Source of the DNA: Duganella sp. sic0402
Lineage (GTDB): Bacteria > Pseudomonadota > Gammaproteobacteria > Burkholderiales > Burkholderiaceae_D
Direction: 5' to 3'
Length of the DNA: 64,000 nt
NCBI RefSeq assembly: GCF_019219065.1
Contig: NZ_JAHUWK010000009.1
Coordinates: 203,296 to 267,295 of the forward strand
In this document: piece by piece, positions 54,305 to 63,000 of the stretch
Layout of the letters: each line of letters begins with the position of its first letter
Numbering within the stretch: position 1 is the stretch's first letter
Program-made: the position numbers and the translations under genes
Notes under the pieces: generated by a model
The model's database searches: none
Told to the model about the DNA's origin: nothing
What the model saw: the letters and a program-made list of their open reading frames with translations, nothing else

Positions 54305-55278
54305 TGAACAAGAAAATCGGCTACCTCATTGCCTTGGCGATCGCGATTGCCGCGCCGTTTGTCGGCTATCCGGTGTTCCTGTCCAAGCTGCTGTGTTTTG
54401 CGCTGTTTGCCTGCGCCTTCAACCTGCTGATTGGCTTTACCGGTTTGCTGTCCTTCGGCCATGCGGCCTTCTTCGGTATGGCGGGCTATTTCGCCGGCAA
54501 CGCGCTGAAGAACTGGGGCCTGCCATTTGAGCTGGGTCTACTGACTGGCGTTGTAGCGGGCGCGCTGATCGGGCTGGTGATGGGCGCGCTGGCGATCCGC
54601 CGGCAGGGCATCTACTTTTCGATGATCACGCTGGCGCTGGCGCAGATGGTGTATTTCGGCGCCCTGCGGGCAGGGGAGTTCACCGGTGGCGAAGACGGCT
54701 TGCAAGGTGTTCCACGTGGAAGGCTGTTCGGCGTGGTCGACCTGAGCAATGACACCGTCTTGTACTTTGTGGTGCTCGGCATCTGCGTGCTGGCGTTTGC
54801 GCTGATCGTGCGCACGGTGCATTCACCGTTTGGCCAGGTGCTGAAGGCAATCAAGGAAAACGAGGCGCGCGCCGTCTCGCTTGGGTACGACGTGGACAAG
54901 TACAAGCTGCTGGCCTTCGTGCTGTCGGCTGCGTTGGCGGCACTGGCCGGCGCCACCAAAACCGTGGTGCTGGGATTCGAAACCTTGACCGATGTCCATT
55001 GGACGATGTCTGGTTTGGTTATCCTGATGACGCTGGTCGGCGGCATGGGGACGCTGGCCGGGCCGATGCTTGGGGCGATCATCATCATCGCGCTGGAAAA
55101 CAAACTGGGCGACTGGGGCACGCTGCTGGCGGGCGTTACCGGCATCGAGTGGTTTAACACCATCGGGGAAGCGGTCAACATGGTGGTTGGCCTGATCTTC
55201 ATTGTTTGTGTGCTGTCGTTCCGGCGCGGGATTATTGGCGAGTTCATCGCACTGGCCGGAAAGAAGAAACCAGTGTGA
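54301..55278 (+). CDS. livM: Branched-chain amino acid-type ABC transporter permease
   Basis: The 325-residue permease has around nine to ten helices and the LivM motif GLLSFGHAAFFGMAGYFAG. A cytoplasmic loop with AIKENEARAVSLGYDVDKYK contacts the ATPases. The frame is open back to 53590, but that part lies inside livH; ATG 54301 gives the ATGA overlap typical of livHM pairs. A parS-like sequence lies in the gene at 54708-54723. Confidence 0.94.
   Translation: MMNKKIGYLIALAIAIAAPFVGYPVFLSKLLCFALFACAFNLLIGFTGLLSFGHAAFFGMAGYFAGNALKNWGLPFELGLLTGVVAGALIGLVMGALAIRRQGIYFSMITLALAQMVYFGALRAGEFTGGEDGLQGVPRGRLFGVVDLSNDTVLYFVVLGICVLAFALIVRTVHSPFGQVLKAIKENEARAVSLGYDVDKYKLLAFVLSAALAALAGATKTVVLGFETLTDVHWTMSGLVILMTLVGGMGTLAGPMLGAIIIIALENKLGDWGTLLAGVTGIEWFNTIGEAVNMVVGLIFIVCVLSFRRGIIGEFIALAGKKKPV
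54708..54723. promoter_or_regulatory. parS-like ParB-binding site inside livM
   Basis: TGTTCCACGTGGAAGG matches the palindromic parS form TGTTCCACGTGGAACA at 14 of 16 positions, including the whole central TTCCACGTGGAA. Such in-gene parS sites are known in other chromosomes. It is about 4.7 kb from the two sites next to mnmG. Confidence 0.55.
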
Positions 55279-55285
55279 GGACGCT

Positions 55286-57313
55286 ATGCAACTCAAAACC
55301 ATGGTGCTGGCGCTGGCCGGCACAGCAGTCGCCGCCTGCGGCGCGCACCGGCATGACGAGCCGGAAGAGCTGAACATCAAGCCGGCGCATCTCGGCGACA
55401 TCAGCAGCAAAACCTACGACGGCGCCAGCGACGATCTGCTGACCGCCGGCCTGGGCAAGACGGGATTGGCGGCCAGCGCGCCGGCCTTTGCCGATCCGGC
55501 CCATCCTACGGCCGCAGAACTGCGCCGCAACGCCATCCACAGCAATTACCGCGCAGTGCTCGATATTGCCGCCAACAGCGGCTACGGCACGCTGTACGGG
55601 CCGAATGTCGATGCCCAAGGCGTGGCCGGAGCTGGCGAGGGCAAGATCGCCGGCAGCGAGCACATCGTCTACACGGACAACAACGTGACCCTGATGGTGC
55701 AGGTGCCGGCTGGCTTTGACGTGAAAAAACCCTGCATCGTGACCGGCACATCGAGCGGCTCGCGCGGCATCTATGGCGCCATCGGTAGCTCGGGCGAATG
55801 GGGATTGAAGAATAATTGCGCGGTCGCCTACAGCGACAAAGGCGGCGGCACCGGCCTCTACATCTTCGACGATGACAGCGTGAACCTGCAGGATGGCTTG
55901 CGGGCCACGCGTGCGGCGGCGGACAAAAACGCTATCTTCGCGCCGGTGCTCAGCGATGCGGAGCGGGCGGCGTTTGCTACCGCTTCTCCGGGCCGGGTCG
56001 CCTTCAAGCATGCGCACTCGCAGCTGAACCCGGAAAAGGACTGGGGCAAGTTCACCTTGCAGGCGGTGGCGTTTGCTTTCTATGTGCTCAACGAAAAGTA
56101 CGGCGCATTGGCACGCGATAACAAACGCCACATCGTTGCGTTGACGCCCAAGAACACCATCACGATTGCCTCCAGCATCTCCAATGGCGCCGGCGCGGCC
56201 TTGCTGGCGGCGGAACAGGACAGCGAGGGCCTGATCTCCGGCGTGGCCGTCAGCGAGCCGCAGATCCAGCCTAAAGCCGCCAGCGGCTACACAGTGCGGC
56301 AGGGCGCGGCGGCAGTGACGGGGCAGGGCAAGTCGCTCGTGGATTACGCGACTTACGCGGCGCTGTATCAGCCTTGTTTATCGCCCGGCCGCTGCACGGC
56401 GCTGGTTGGCAAGGGGCTGCTGAGTGGTGCCGATCTGGCCGCGCAGCAGAACGACGCCAAGGCGCGTCTGAGAGCTTACGGCTGGCTGGCGGATTCTGAT
56501 GTGTTGCATAACGCGCATGCGGCCACCAACGTGCTGGTGGCGGTCACGTATGCCCACGCCTATGGCAAGTTTTCTGTGACAGATAAGGTCTGTGGTTTTA
56601 CATTTGCGCAGACTGGCGCGAACGGCATGCCGCTGGCGTTCACGGCTGAGCAGAGGGCTGCCAGCTTCGCCACGCAGAATGGCATCATCGGCAATGTGGT
56701 GTACGAGGATGCAATCGGCGGCGCGCAGGCATACAACCTGGGTGTATCGCCAAGTAGCGGCATTGCGGACCAATCGCTGGATGGCTTCGTGTGCCTGCGT
56801 TCATTGGCGACCGGAATCGATACGCTGACCGGCGCGCCATTGACTGGGACGCTGGCCGCACAAAGCGCGCGCATCCGCGCCGGTGTGGCCGAGGTTCAGG
56901 CCAGCGGCAACCTGAAAGGCAAGCCAGCTATCATCGTGCATGGGCGCAGGGATACATTGATCCCGGTGAACTTTGCCTCGCGTGCGTATGTGGGCTTGAA
57001 TGCGTCGGTGGAGGGCGGGGCCAGCAAGCTGCGTTATATTGAAGTGACCAACGCCAATCACTTCGATGCGTTTGCGAGTCTGCTACCGGAAAGCGTGGTG
57101 CCGCTGCATCTGTACCTGTTCAGGGCGCTGGACGCGATGCTGGCCCATCTGCGCGGCGCTACGCCATTGCCGCCATCGCAAGTGGTGCGGACGGTAACGC
57201 GTACGGACAATACGACGGCGATCACCGCCGCCAACTTGCCGCCGTTCGCCGCAACCCCAACGGCGGCGAACTCGATCACGGTCAGTGGCGCAGTGGTAAC
57301 AATCCCTGATTGA
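55286..57313 (+). CDS. D-(-)-3-hydroxybutyrate oligomer hydrolase, probable lipoprotein
   Basis: The 675-residue protein resembles the D-3-hydroxybutyrate oligomer hydrolases that cleave oligomers from polyhydroxybutyrate breakdown. It begins MQLKTMVLALAGTAVAACGA, a signal peptide with lipobox-like VAAC. Recognisable blocks are RRNAIHSNYRALxD-like residues near 85, CIVTGTSSGSRGIYGAIGSS, and the candidate nucleophile region SSISNGAGAALLAA. The C-terminus contains IIVHGRRDTLIPVNFASRAY and NANHFDAF, giving plausible Asp and His. It follows livM by 7 bp, suggesting the transporter takes up its product or a related acid. Confidence 0.88.
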   Translation: MQLKTMVLALAGTAVAACGAHRHDEPEELNIKPAHLGDISSKTYDGASDDLLTAGLGKTGLAASAPAFADPAHPTAAELRRNAIHSNYRAVLDIAANSGYGTLYGPNVDAQGVAGAGEGKIAGSEHIVYTDNNVTLMVQVPAGFDVKKPCIVTGTSSGSRGIYGAIGSSGEWGLKNNCAVAYSDKGGGTGLYIFDDDSVNLQDGLRATRAAADKNAIFAPVLSDAERAAFATASPGRVAFKHAHSQLNPEKDWGKFTLQAVAFAFYVLNEKYGALARDNKRHIVALTPKNTITIASSISNGAGAALLAAEQDSEGLISGVAVSEPQIQPKAASGYTVRQGAAAVTGQGKSLVDYATYAALYQPCLSPGRCTALVGKGLLSGADLAAQQNDAKARLRAYGWLADSDVLHNAHAATNVLVAVTYAHAYGKFSVTDKVCGFTFAQTGANGMPLAFTAEQRAASFATQNGIIGNVVYEDAIGGAQAYNLGVSPSSGIADQSLDGFVCLRSLATGIDTLTGAPLTGTLAAQSARIRAGVAEVQASGNLKGKPAIIVHGRRDTLIPVNFASRAYVGLNASVEGGASKLRYIEVTNANHFDAFASLLPESVVPLHLYLFRALDAMLAHLRGATPLPPSQVVRTVTRTDNTTAITAANLPPFAATPTAANSITVSGAVVTIPD

Positions 57314-57335
57314 GCGGAGCGCCGTGCGGGGGGAA

Positions 57336-58502
57336 TTACAGCGCAGCAGCGTAGATAGCGCGCGCATCCTCGCGGGTCACTAGGCGAGGGTTATTGCCGA
57401 GTAGGCGGGTCTGCAGCATGGCATCATCCGCCAACCGGTCCAGATCCGCTTCCCTGATACCGACCTGTTGCAGCGTACGCTCAATGCCGGTGACGGTAGC
57501 GATTTGTTGCATCGTAACAGCCAGCGCCTCCGCCCGTGCCTCAATGGAACCGCTGGCTGCCGGCACAACAATCTCCGCCAGCTCCGCATACAAATCCGCC
57601 GCTTCAGGCGCATTAAAACGCAGCACGTGCGGCAGCACCAGCGAGTTCGACAAGCCATGTGGCACGTGAAATATCCCGCCGATCGGATAGGCTAGCGCAT
57701 GCACCGCCGCCACCGGCGCGTTTGAGAAAGCCTGCCCGGCCAGCATCGCACCCAGCAGCATGGCTTGGCGCGCGTGCAGATCCCTACCGTTCTCGCAGAC
57801 CGTAATCAGGTTGGCCGACAACAATTGCAAAGCCTTGCGTGCCAGAATATCGGACAAAGGGTTCTTCTTGTGCTTGCTGGTATAAGCCTCAATCGCATGT
57901 ACCATGGCGTCGATACCAGTAGCGGCGGTCACATGTGACGGTAGCCCCAGCGTCAGCTCCGCATCAAGCAATGCCAAATCGGCATAGAGTTGTGGAGCGA
58001 CGACGCCCATCTTTGTGGTAGCGCCGGTGGTGACGATGGCGATATTGGTGACTTCCGATCCGGTCCCTGCGGTAGTGGGAATCTGCACCAGCGGCAACCG
58101 CGCACCCTTCACATTGCCAATGCCGTAGATAGCGCTGATCGGCTGCGCACTGCTGGCCAGCACAGCAATCAGCTTGGCCACATCCATCGAGCTGCCGCCG
58201 CCCAGGCCGATGACGATGTCCGCCCCGAACGCGCGCGCTGCATCAACCGCCTCCAGCACCACTGCCTCTGGCGGATCGGCGACCACCTTGGAATATACCG
58301 CCACCGCTAGTCCGGCATCGCGCAAGCTGGCTGCCGGCGCATCGACCAGACCAGTTTTCAGGAAGCCCGGATCGGTGACCAGCAGCGCCCGTTTGACGTC
58401 CGGAAAGTGCTGGGCAATGTGCGCGCCCAAGCGTCCGGCGGCGCCGAGTTCGGAAACGATGTGGGCCACGGTGCTGAAACTAAAGGCGGGGAAGTCAGTC
58501 AT
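57336..58502 (-). CDS. Iron-containing alcohol dehydrogenase family protein
   Basis: The 388-residue protein is a group III-type dehydrogenase. NAD-binding GLGGGSSMDVAKLIA and the segment QIPTTAGTGSEVTNIAI are diagnostic. Metal ligands lie in TGIDAMVHAIEAY (Asp/His), VHALAYPIGGIFHVPHG (two to three His). The substrate may be an alcohol or hydroxyacid, including 4-hydroxybutyrate-like compounds. It converges on the 3-hydroxybutyrate oligomer hydrolase gene with only 22 bp between stops. Confidence 0.92.
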   Translation of the reverse strand: MTDFPAFSFSTVAHIVSELGAAGRLGAHIAQHFPDVKRALLVTDPGFLKTGLVDAPAASLRDAGLAVAVYSKVVADPPEAVVLEAVDAARAFGADIVIGLGGGSSMDVAKLIAVLASSAQPISAIYGIGNVKGARLPLVQIPTTAGTGSEVTNIAIVTTGATTKMGVVAPQLYADLALLDAELTLGLPSHVTAATGIDAMVHAIEAYTSKHKKNPLSDILARKALQLLSANLITVCENGRDLHARQAMLLGAMLAGQAFSNAPVAAVHALAYPIGGIFHVPHGLSNSLVLPHVLRFNAPEAADLYAELAEIVVPAASGSIEARAEALAVTMQQIATVTGIERTLQQVGIREADLDRLADDAMLQTRLLGNNPRLVTREDARAIYAAAL

Positions 58503-58622
58503 GAAGGCGTCCGTTCAGTGGTGAATTCCCGTCAAGCTTACCGCAAGCCATGCCGGATGCGCATAAGCTAGCTCACATTTCTTCCGTACAATAGAGCTTT
58601 GCACGTTGGAGATGGCGGGATC

Positions 58623-59387
58623 ATGGTGGACTTTTGGGTGTTAGGTGTTGCTGCGTTTGGCGCAGGCTTGGTCGATGCAGTGGTGGGCGGAGGAGGGCTG
58701 ATACAGCTGCCGACCATGTTCACCGTTTTCCCCAATATGGCGCCGGCCACGCTGATCGGCACCAACAAGCTGGCCAGTATCTTCGGCACCAGCGTGGCGG
58801 CAGTCAGCTACGCACGGCGCGTGGCAATTGCCTGGTCGGTAGCGACTCCTGCGGCGATGGCCGCGCTGGTCTTTGCCTTCCTGGGCGCGTACACCGTCAC
58901 TCACGTATCCGCCGATTTCATGCGTACCGCGCTGCCGATAGTGCTGGTATTGGTGGCCATCTACACCTTTGCCAAGAAAGACTTCGGCAGCGTCCATGCG
59001 CCCATCCATACTGGTGCCAAGGAGCAGTCGCTGGCGCTGGTGGTCGGTGCGGTGATCGGTTTCTATGACGGTTTCTTTGGCCCCGGCACGGGCAGCTTCC
59101 TGGTGTTCCTGTTTGTGCGGGTGTTTGGCTTTGACTTCCTCGGCGCATCGGCGGTCGCCAAGATCGTCAACGTTGCGTGTAACTTTGCCGGTCTGGTCTG
59201 GTTCGGCTATGCAGGACACCTGATCTGGCAGCTGGGTTTGACCATGGCCGTGTGCCAGATTGCCGGTTCTGTGATCGGTTCTCGGCTGGCGATGAAGCAT
59301 GGCAGTGGCTTTGTCAGGAAGCTGTTCCTGGTCGTGGTATCGGTGTTGATCGTCAAAACAGGTCACGATGCATGGTTGCGTTGGTGA
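58623..59387 (+). CDS. TauE/SafE-family (YfcA-like) membrane transporter
   Basis: The 254-residue protein has about eight helices with the two repeat motifs of the family: GLVDAVVGGGGLIQLPTMFT near the start and GFYDGFFGPGTGSFLVFLFV in the second half. Members export sulfite or organosulfur anions, but the substrate here is unknown. I chose ATG 58623 over a TTG at 58599 because it matches the YfcA N-terminus and length. It ends 3 bp before the first parS. Confidence 0.9.
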   Translation: MVDFWVLGVAAFGAGLVDAVVGGGGLIQLPTMFTVFPNMAPATLIGTNKLASIFGTSVAAVSYARRVAIAWSVATPAAMAALVFAFLGAYTVTHVSADFMRTALPIVLVLVAIYTFAKKDFGSVHAPIHTGAKEQSLALVVGAVIGFYDGFFGPGTGSFLVFLFVRVFGFDFLGASAVAKIVNVACNFAGLVWFGYAGHLIWQLGLTMAVCQIAGSVIGSRLAMKHGSGFVRKLFLVVVSVLIVKTGHDAWLRW

Positions 59388-59390
59388 TAC

Positions 59391-59406
59391 TGTTTCACGT
59401 GGAACA
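59391..59406. promoter_or_regulatory. parS centromere site 1
   Basis: TGTTTCACGTGGAACA agrees with the chromosomal parS consensus TGTTNCACGTGNAACA at all specified positions. It lies between the TauE-type gene and mnmG, about 3.6 kb from parB, and should be a ParB nucleation site. Confidence 0.93.
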
Positions 59407-59412
59407 AAGTTG

Positions 59413-59437
59413 AAAGGGCACTTAGTGCCCTTTTTTT
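59413..59437 (+). terminator. Intrinsic terminator between two parS sites
   Basis: AAAGGGCAC-TTA-GTGCCCTTT followed by further Ts (to 59437) terminates the TauE-type gene before mnmG. Confidence 0.9.
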
Positions 59438-59439
59438 AT

Positions 59440-59455
59440 TGTTTCACGTGGAACA
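59440..59455. promoter_or_regulatory. parS centromere site 2
   Basis: A second identical TGTTTCACGTGGAACA, 49 bp after the first in the same orientation, on the other side of the terminator and about 90 bp before mnmG. Confidence 0.93.
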
Positions 59456-59504
59456 GAAACCAACAATATTTTTGCCTAAAAAAGTCGCAGTACCAAAAAA
59501 ACTC

Positions 59505-59510
59505 TATAAT
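59505..59510 (+). promoter_or_regulatory. Candidate -10 element of the mnmG promoter
   Basis: A perfect TATAAT lies 35 bp before the mnmG start codon in an A-rich stretch. No good -35 element is found at 16-18 bp spacing. Confidence 0.4.
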
Positions 59511-59545
59511 TTGACCTTGATCCCTTCGCCTTAAATTTTTCCACC

Positions 59546-61471
59546 ATGTTATTCCCTACCAAATTCGACGTTATCGTTGTCGGCGGCGGTCATGCCGGCA
59601 CCGAAGCAGCGCTTGCTTCTGCCCGCATGGGCCAGAAGACGCTGCTACTTACCCACAACATTGAGACGCTGGGTCAGATGTCGTGCAACCCTTCCATCGG
59701 CGGTATCGGCAAAGGCCATCTGGTCAAAGAAGTCGATGCGCTGGGCGGTGCCATGGCGCTCGCCACCGATGAGTCGGGCATCCAGTTCCGCATTCTGAAT
59801 TCCTCCAAAGGCCCTGCCGTACGCGCTACCCGCGCCCAGGCCGACCGTATTCTGTACAAAGCCGCGATCCGTTCGCGCCTGGAAAACCAGCCTAACCTGT
59901 GGCTGTTCCAGCAGGCTGTAGACGACCTGATGGTGGAGGGCGAGCGCGTGGTCGGCGCCGTCACCCAGATCGGCCTGAAGTTCCTGGCGCCTGCCGTTGT
60001 GCTGACTGCCGGTACTTTCCTCGACGGTAAAATCCACGTTGGCCTGAACAACTACTCGGGCGGTCGCGCCGGCGATCCGCCAGCGGTGTCGCTGTCCGCG
60101 CGACTGAAAGAACTGAAGCTGCCGCAAGGCCGCCTGAAGACCGGTACGCCGCCGCGCATCGACGGCCGCAGCATCGACTTCACGCAGATGACCGAGCAGC
60201 CTGGCGATCTGGACCCGGTGCCAGTGTTTTCGGTGATGGGCAATACCGCCATGCACCCTGAGCAAATGCCATGCTGGATCACGCACACCAACCAGAAAAC
60301 CCACGACATTATTCGTGGTGGCCTGGACCGCAGCCCGATGTACACCGGCGTGATCGAAGGTGTCGGCCCGCGTTATTGCCCGTCGATTGAAGACAAAATT
60401 CATCGTTTCTCGTCCAAGGAATCGCACCAGATTTTCCTGGAACCGGAAGGCCTGACGACCCACGAATTCTATCCAAACGGCATCTCCACCAGTCTGCCAT
60501 TCGATGTGCAGATCGAGCTGGTACGCTCGATGAAAGGCCTGGAAAACGCGCACATTCTGCGTCCTGGCTATGCCATTGAATACGATTATTTCGACCCGCG
60601 CGGCTTGAAAGCGTCGCTGGAAACCAAGGCCATCAACGGCCTGTTCTTCGCTGGCCAGATCAACGGCACCACCGGCTACGAAGAAGCGGCGGCGCAGGGC
60701 CTGCTGGCTGGCGTCAACGCGGCACTGCAAACCCAGGGCAAGGAAGCCTGGACGCCTGCACGCTCGGAAGCCTATCTGGGCGTGATGGTGGATGACCTGG
60801 TCACGCAAGGCGTGATGGAGCCATACCGCATGTTCACCAGCCGCGCCGAATATCGCCTGAGCCTGCGCGAAGACAATGCCGACATGCGCCTGACTGAGAT
60901 CGGCCGCAAGCTGGGTGTGATCGGCGATGCGCAGTGGGAAGCGTTCGATCGCAAGCGCGAATCAGTGGCGCGTGAACTGGAACGTTTGCGCTCGATCTGG
61001 GTGCATCCACGCATCGTCGAGGCGGCAGAATCCGAGCGTGTGATTGGCCAGGCCATCGAACGCGAGTATTCGCTAGCCGACTTACTGCGCCGCCCAGGCG
61101 TCGAGTACGACAAGTTAATGACGCTGAAAAGCAACGATGGCCGCGACCTGGCTGGCCCTGGCGAAACCGACGCAGCGGTCAAAGAACAGATCGAAATCCA
61201 GCTCAAGTATTCGGGCTATATCGACCGTCAGACGCGCGAAGTGGAGCGTCACGAGCACTACGAAAACCTGAAACTGCCGGAGAACTACAACTATCTGGAC
61301 ATCACCGCGCTGTCGGTGGAGGTACGCCAGAAGTTGCACGCGCAGCGACCTGAGACTTTGGGCCAGGCATCGCGTATTTCCGGTGTGACGCCAGCAGCGA
61401 TTTCGCTGTTGCTGGTACACCTGAAAAAAGCCGGTTTCGGTGGTTTCGTTCAGAAAGATGAGGCAGCATGA
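59546..61471 (+). CDS. mnmG: tRNA uridine-5-carboxymethylaminomethyl(34) synthesis enzyme
   Basis: This 641-residue FAD enzyme (GidA) works with MnmE to modify U34 of several tRNAs. The N-terminus has DVIVVGGGHAGTEAALASAR and the family motif CNPSIGGIGKGHLVKEVDAL. FAD-domain residues GQINGTTGYEEAAAQGL and the helical C-terminus ending in SGVTPAAISLLLVHLKKAG-type sequence are present. It overlaps rsmG by 4 bp. Two parS sites and a terminator lie upstream. Confidence 0.98.
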   Translation: MLFPTKFDVIVVGGGHAGTEAALASARMGQKTLLLTHNIETLGQMSCNPSIGGIGKGHLVKEVDALGGAMALATDESGIQFRILNSSKGPAVRATRAQADRILYKAAIRSRLENQPNLWLFQQAVDDLMVEGERVVGAVTQIGLKFLAPAVVLTAGTFLDGKIHVGLNNYSGGRAGDPPAVSLSARLKELKLPQGRLKTGTPPRIDGRSIDFTQMTEQPGDLDPVPVFSVMGNTAMHPEQMPCWITHTNQKTHDIIRGGLDRSPMYTGVIEGVGPRYCPSIEDKIHRFSSKESHQIFLEPEGLTTHEFYPNGISTSLPFDVQIELVRSMKGLENAHILRPGYAIEYDYFDPRGLKASLETKAINGLFFAGQINGTTGYEEAAAQGLLAGVNAALQTQGKEAWTPARSEAYLGVMVDDLVTQGVMEPYRMFTSRAEYRLSLREDNADMRLTEIGRKLGVIGDAQWEAFDRKRESVARELERLRSIWVHPRIVEAAESERVIGQAIEREYSLADLLRRPGVEYDKLMTLKSNDGRDLAGPGETDAAVKEQIEIQLKYSGYIDRQTREVERHEHYENLKLPENYNYLDITALSVEVRQKLHAQRPETLGQASRISGVTPAAISLLLVHLKKAGFGGFVQKDEAA

Positions 61472-62118
61472 AGGTGTTTGACCGTGGCGTAATCGCGGAT
61501 GTTTTGAAACAAGGCATCAAGCAGCTGCCACTGCAGCTGAGCGAGGAACAGGTAGAAAAACTGCTGGACTACCTGGCCCTGCTGAACAAATGGAATTCGG
61601 TTTACAACCTGACCTCGGTGCGCGACCCATTGGAGATGGTCAAGCTGCACCTGTTGGATTCATTGGCGGCGGTAGCGGCTTTTGCTGGCGCCAGCAACGT
61701 GCTGGACGTGGGCGCAGGGGGCGGATTGCCGGGTATGGTGCTGGCGATCAGCCGGCCAGACATGAAAGTGTCGATGATCGACACGGTGCACAAGAAAACC
61801 GCCTTCCTGAATCAGGTAAAGGCGGAGCTGGGCTTGAGCAACGTGACGGTGTACACGAAGAAGGTGCAGGAGCTGGAAGTGAAGACGAAATTCGACGTCA
61901 TTACCTCAAGAGCGTTCGCAGACCTATCGGACTTCGTCAACTGGTCCGGGCACCTGCTGGCAGAGGGCGGGCAATACATCGCCTTGAAAGGCACGGCGCC
62001 AGCAGAGGAGCGAGAGCGACTGCCAGCACCATGGAAAGTGCAGAAATTAGAACCTTTGGCAGTGCCAGGGCTGGACGCAGAGCGTCATCTGGTTTTCATC
62101 AAAGCCGAAACAGAATAA
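61468..62118 (+). CDS. rsmG: 16S rRNA (guanine(527)-N(7))-methyltransferase
   Basis: The 216-residue enzyme (GidB) contains YNLTSVRDPLEMVKLHLLDS and the SAM-binding NVLDVGAGGGLPGMVLAI, followed by SRAFADLSDFV. It is translated from an ATGA overlap with mnmG. The downstream gap before parA holds paired palindromes. Confidence 0.96.
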   Translation: MKVFDRGVIADVLKQGIKQLPLQLSEEQVEKLLDYLALLNKWNSVYNLTSVRDPLEMVKLHLLDSLAAVAAFAGASNVLDVGAGGGLPGMVLAISRPDMKVSMIDTVHKKTAFLNQVKAELGLSNVTVYTKKVQELEVKTKFDVITSRAFADLSDFVNWSGHLLAEGGQYIALKGTAPAEERERLPAPWKVQKLEPLAVPGLDAERHLVFIKAETE

Positions 62119-62122
62119 ACGG

Positions 62123-62191
62123 TTTATACGGTATAAATGGTTTATATCATTTAGATAGTATAAATCGTTTATATCGTTTATACCGTATAAA
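62123..62191. repeat. Paired palindromes and TTTATA repeats upstream of parA
   Basis: TTTATAC-G-GTATAAA (62123-62137) and TTTATAC-C-GTATAAA (62177-62191) are perfect 7-1-7 inverted repeats, 54 bp apart start to start. Between them are GGTTTATAT, GTATAAATC and CGTTTATAT, partial copies of the same half-site in both orientations. The block fills the rsmG-parA gap and ends 29 bp before the parA start, so it is a likely operator or promoter region for parAB. Confidence 0.7.
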
Positions 62192-62220
62192 TCAAAAGCA
62201 ACAATACACATAAGAAATAC

Positions 62221-62991
62221 ATGGCAAAAATTTTTTGCGTAGCAAATCAAAAGGGCGGCGTAGGCAAAACCACCACCACCGTTAACCTCGCCGCCGGTCT
62301 GGCAAAACTGGACCAGCGCGTGCTGCTGGTTGACCTGGACCCGCAGGGCAACGCCACCATGGGTGCAGGCATCAACAAGGCAGGACTGAAAGCATCGACC
62401 TACGAGGTGATGCTGGGCACGGCGGATGTCGCGACTGCGCGCCAGCGTTCCGAGCCGGGCCACTTCGACGTATTGCCATCCAACCGCGAGCTGGCCGGTG
62501 CCGAAGTAGAGATGGTGGAACTGGACAACCGCGAACGCCGCCTGAAGGAAGCGCTGGCGCTTGTGGATAAAGAGTACGATTTCATCCTGATCGATTGTCC
62601 TCCGGCTCTGTCGATGCTGACACTGAACGGCCTGTGCGCCGCGCATGGCGTGATCATTCCGATGCAGTGCGAGTACTACGCGCTGGAAGGGCTGTCCGAT
62701 CTGGTCAACACCATCAAAAAGGTGCACGCCAACCTGAACCCGGACCTGAAGATCATCGGCCTGCTGCGCGTGATGTTCGATCCGCGCATGACGCTGTCGC
62801 AGCAGGTATCAGCACAACTGGAACAGCACTTCGGCGACAAAGTCTTCAAGACCATCATCCCGCGCAATGTGCGTCTGGCGGAAGCGCCGTCGTATGGCGT
62901 ACCGGGCGTCACCTTCGATCCGACCTCCAAGGGTGCGCAGGCGTATATCGCCTTCGGCGCCGAGATGGTCAAGCGCATCAAGAAAATGTAA
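62221..62991 (+). CDS. parA: Chromosome-partitioning ATPase ParA (Soj)
   Basis: The 256-residue protein has the deviant Walker A KGGVGKTTTTVNLAAGLA, switch I-like LLVDLDPQGNATMGAG and Walker B-like FILIDCPPALSM. It lacks the N-terminal DNA-binding domain of plasmid ParA proteins, as in chromosomal Soj. It works with ParB and parS in origin segregation. parB follows after 9 bp. Confidence 0.97.
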   Translation: MAKIFCVANQKGGVGKTTTTVNLAAGLAKLDQRVLLVDLDPQGNATMGAGINKAGLKASTYEVMLGTADVATARQRSEPGHFDVLPSNRELAGAEVEMVELDNRERRLKEALALVDKEYDFILIDCPPALSMLTLNGLCAAHGVIIPMQCEYYALEGLSDLVNTIKKVHANLNPDLKIIGLLRVMFDPRMTLSQQVSAQLEQHFGDKVFKTIIPRNVRLAEAPSYGVPGVTFDPTSKGAQAYIAFGAEMVKRIKKM

Positions 62992-63000
62992 GGCAATCAC

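Noticed and set aside
57658..57673. TGTGGCACGTGAAATA in the iron-dependent alcohol dehydrogenase gene as a parS site
   Set aside because: Three mismatches, two of them next to the core, so weaker than the livM site; not counted.
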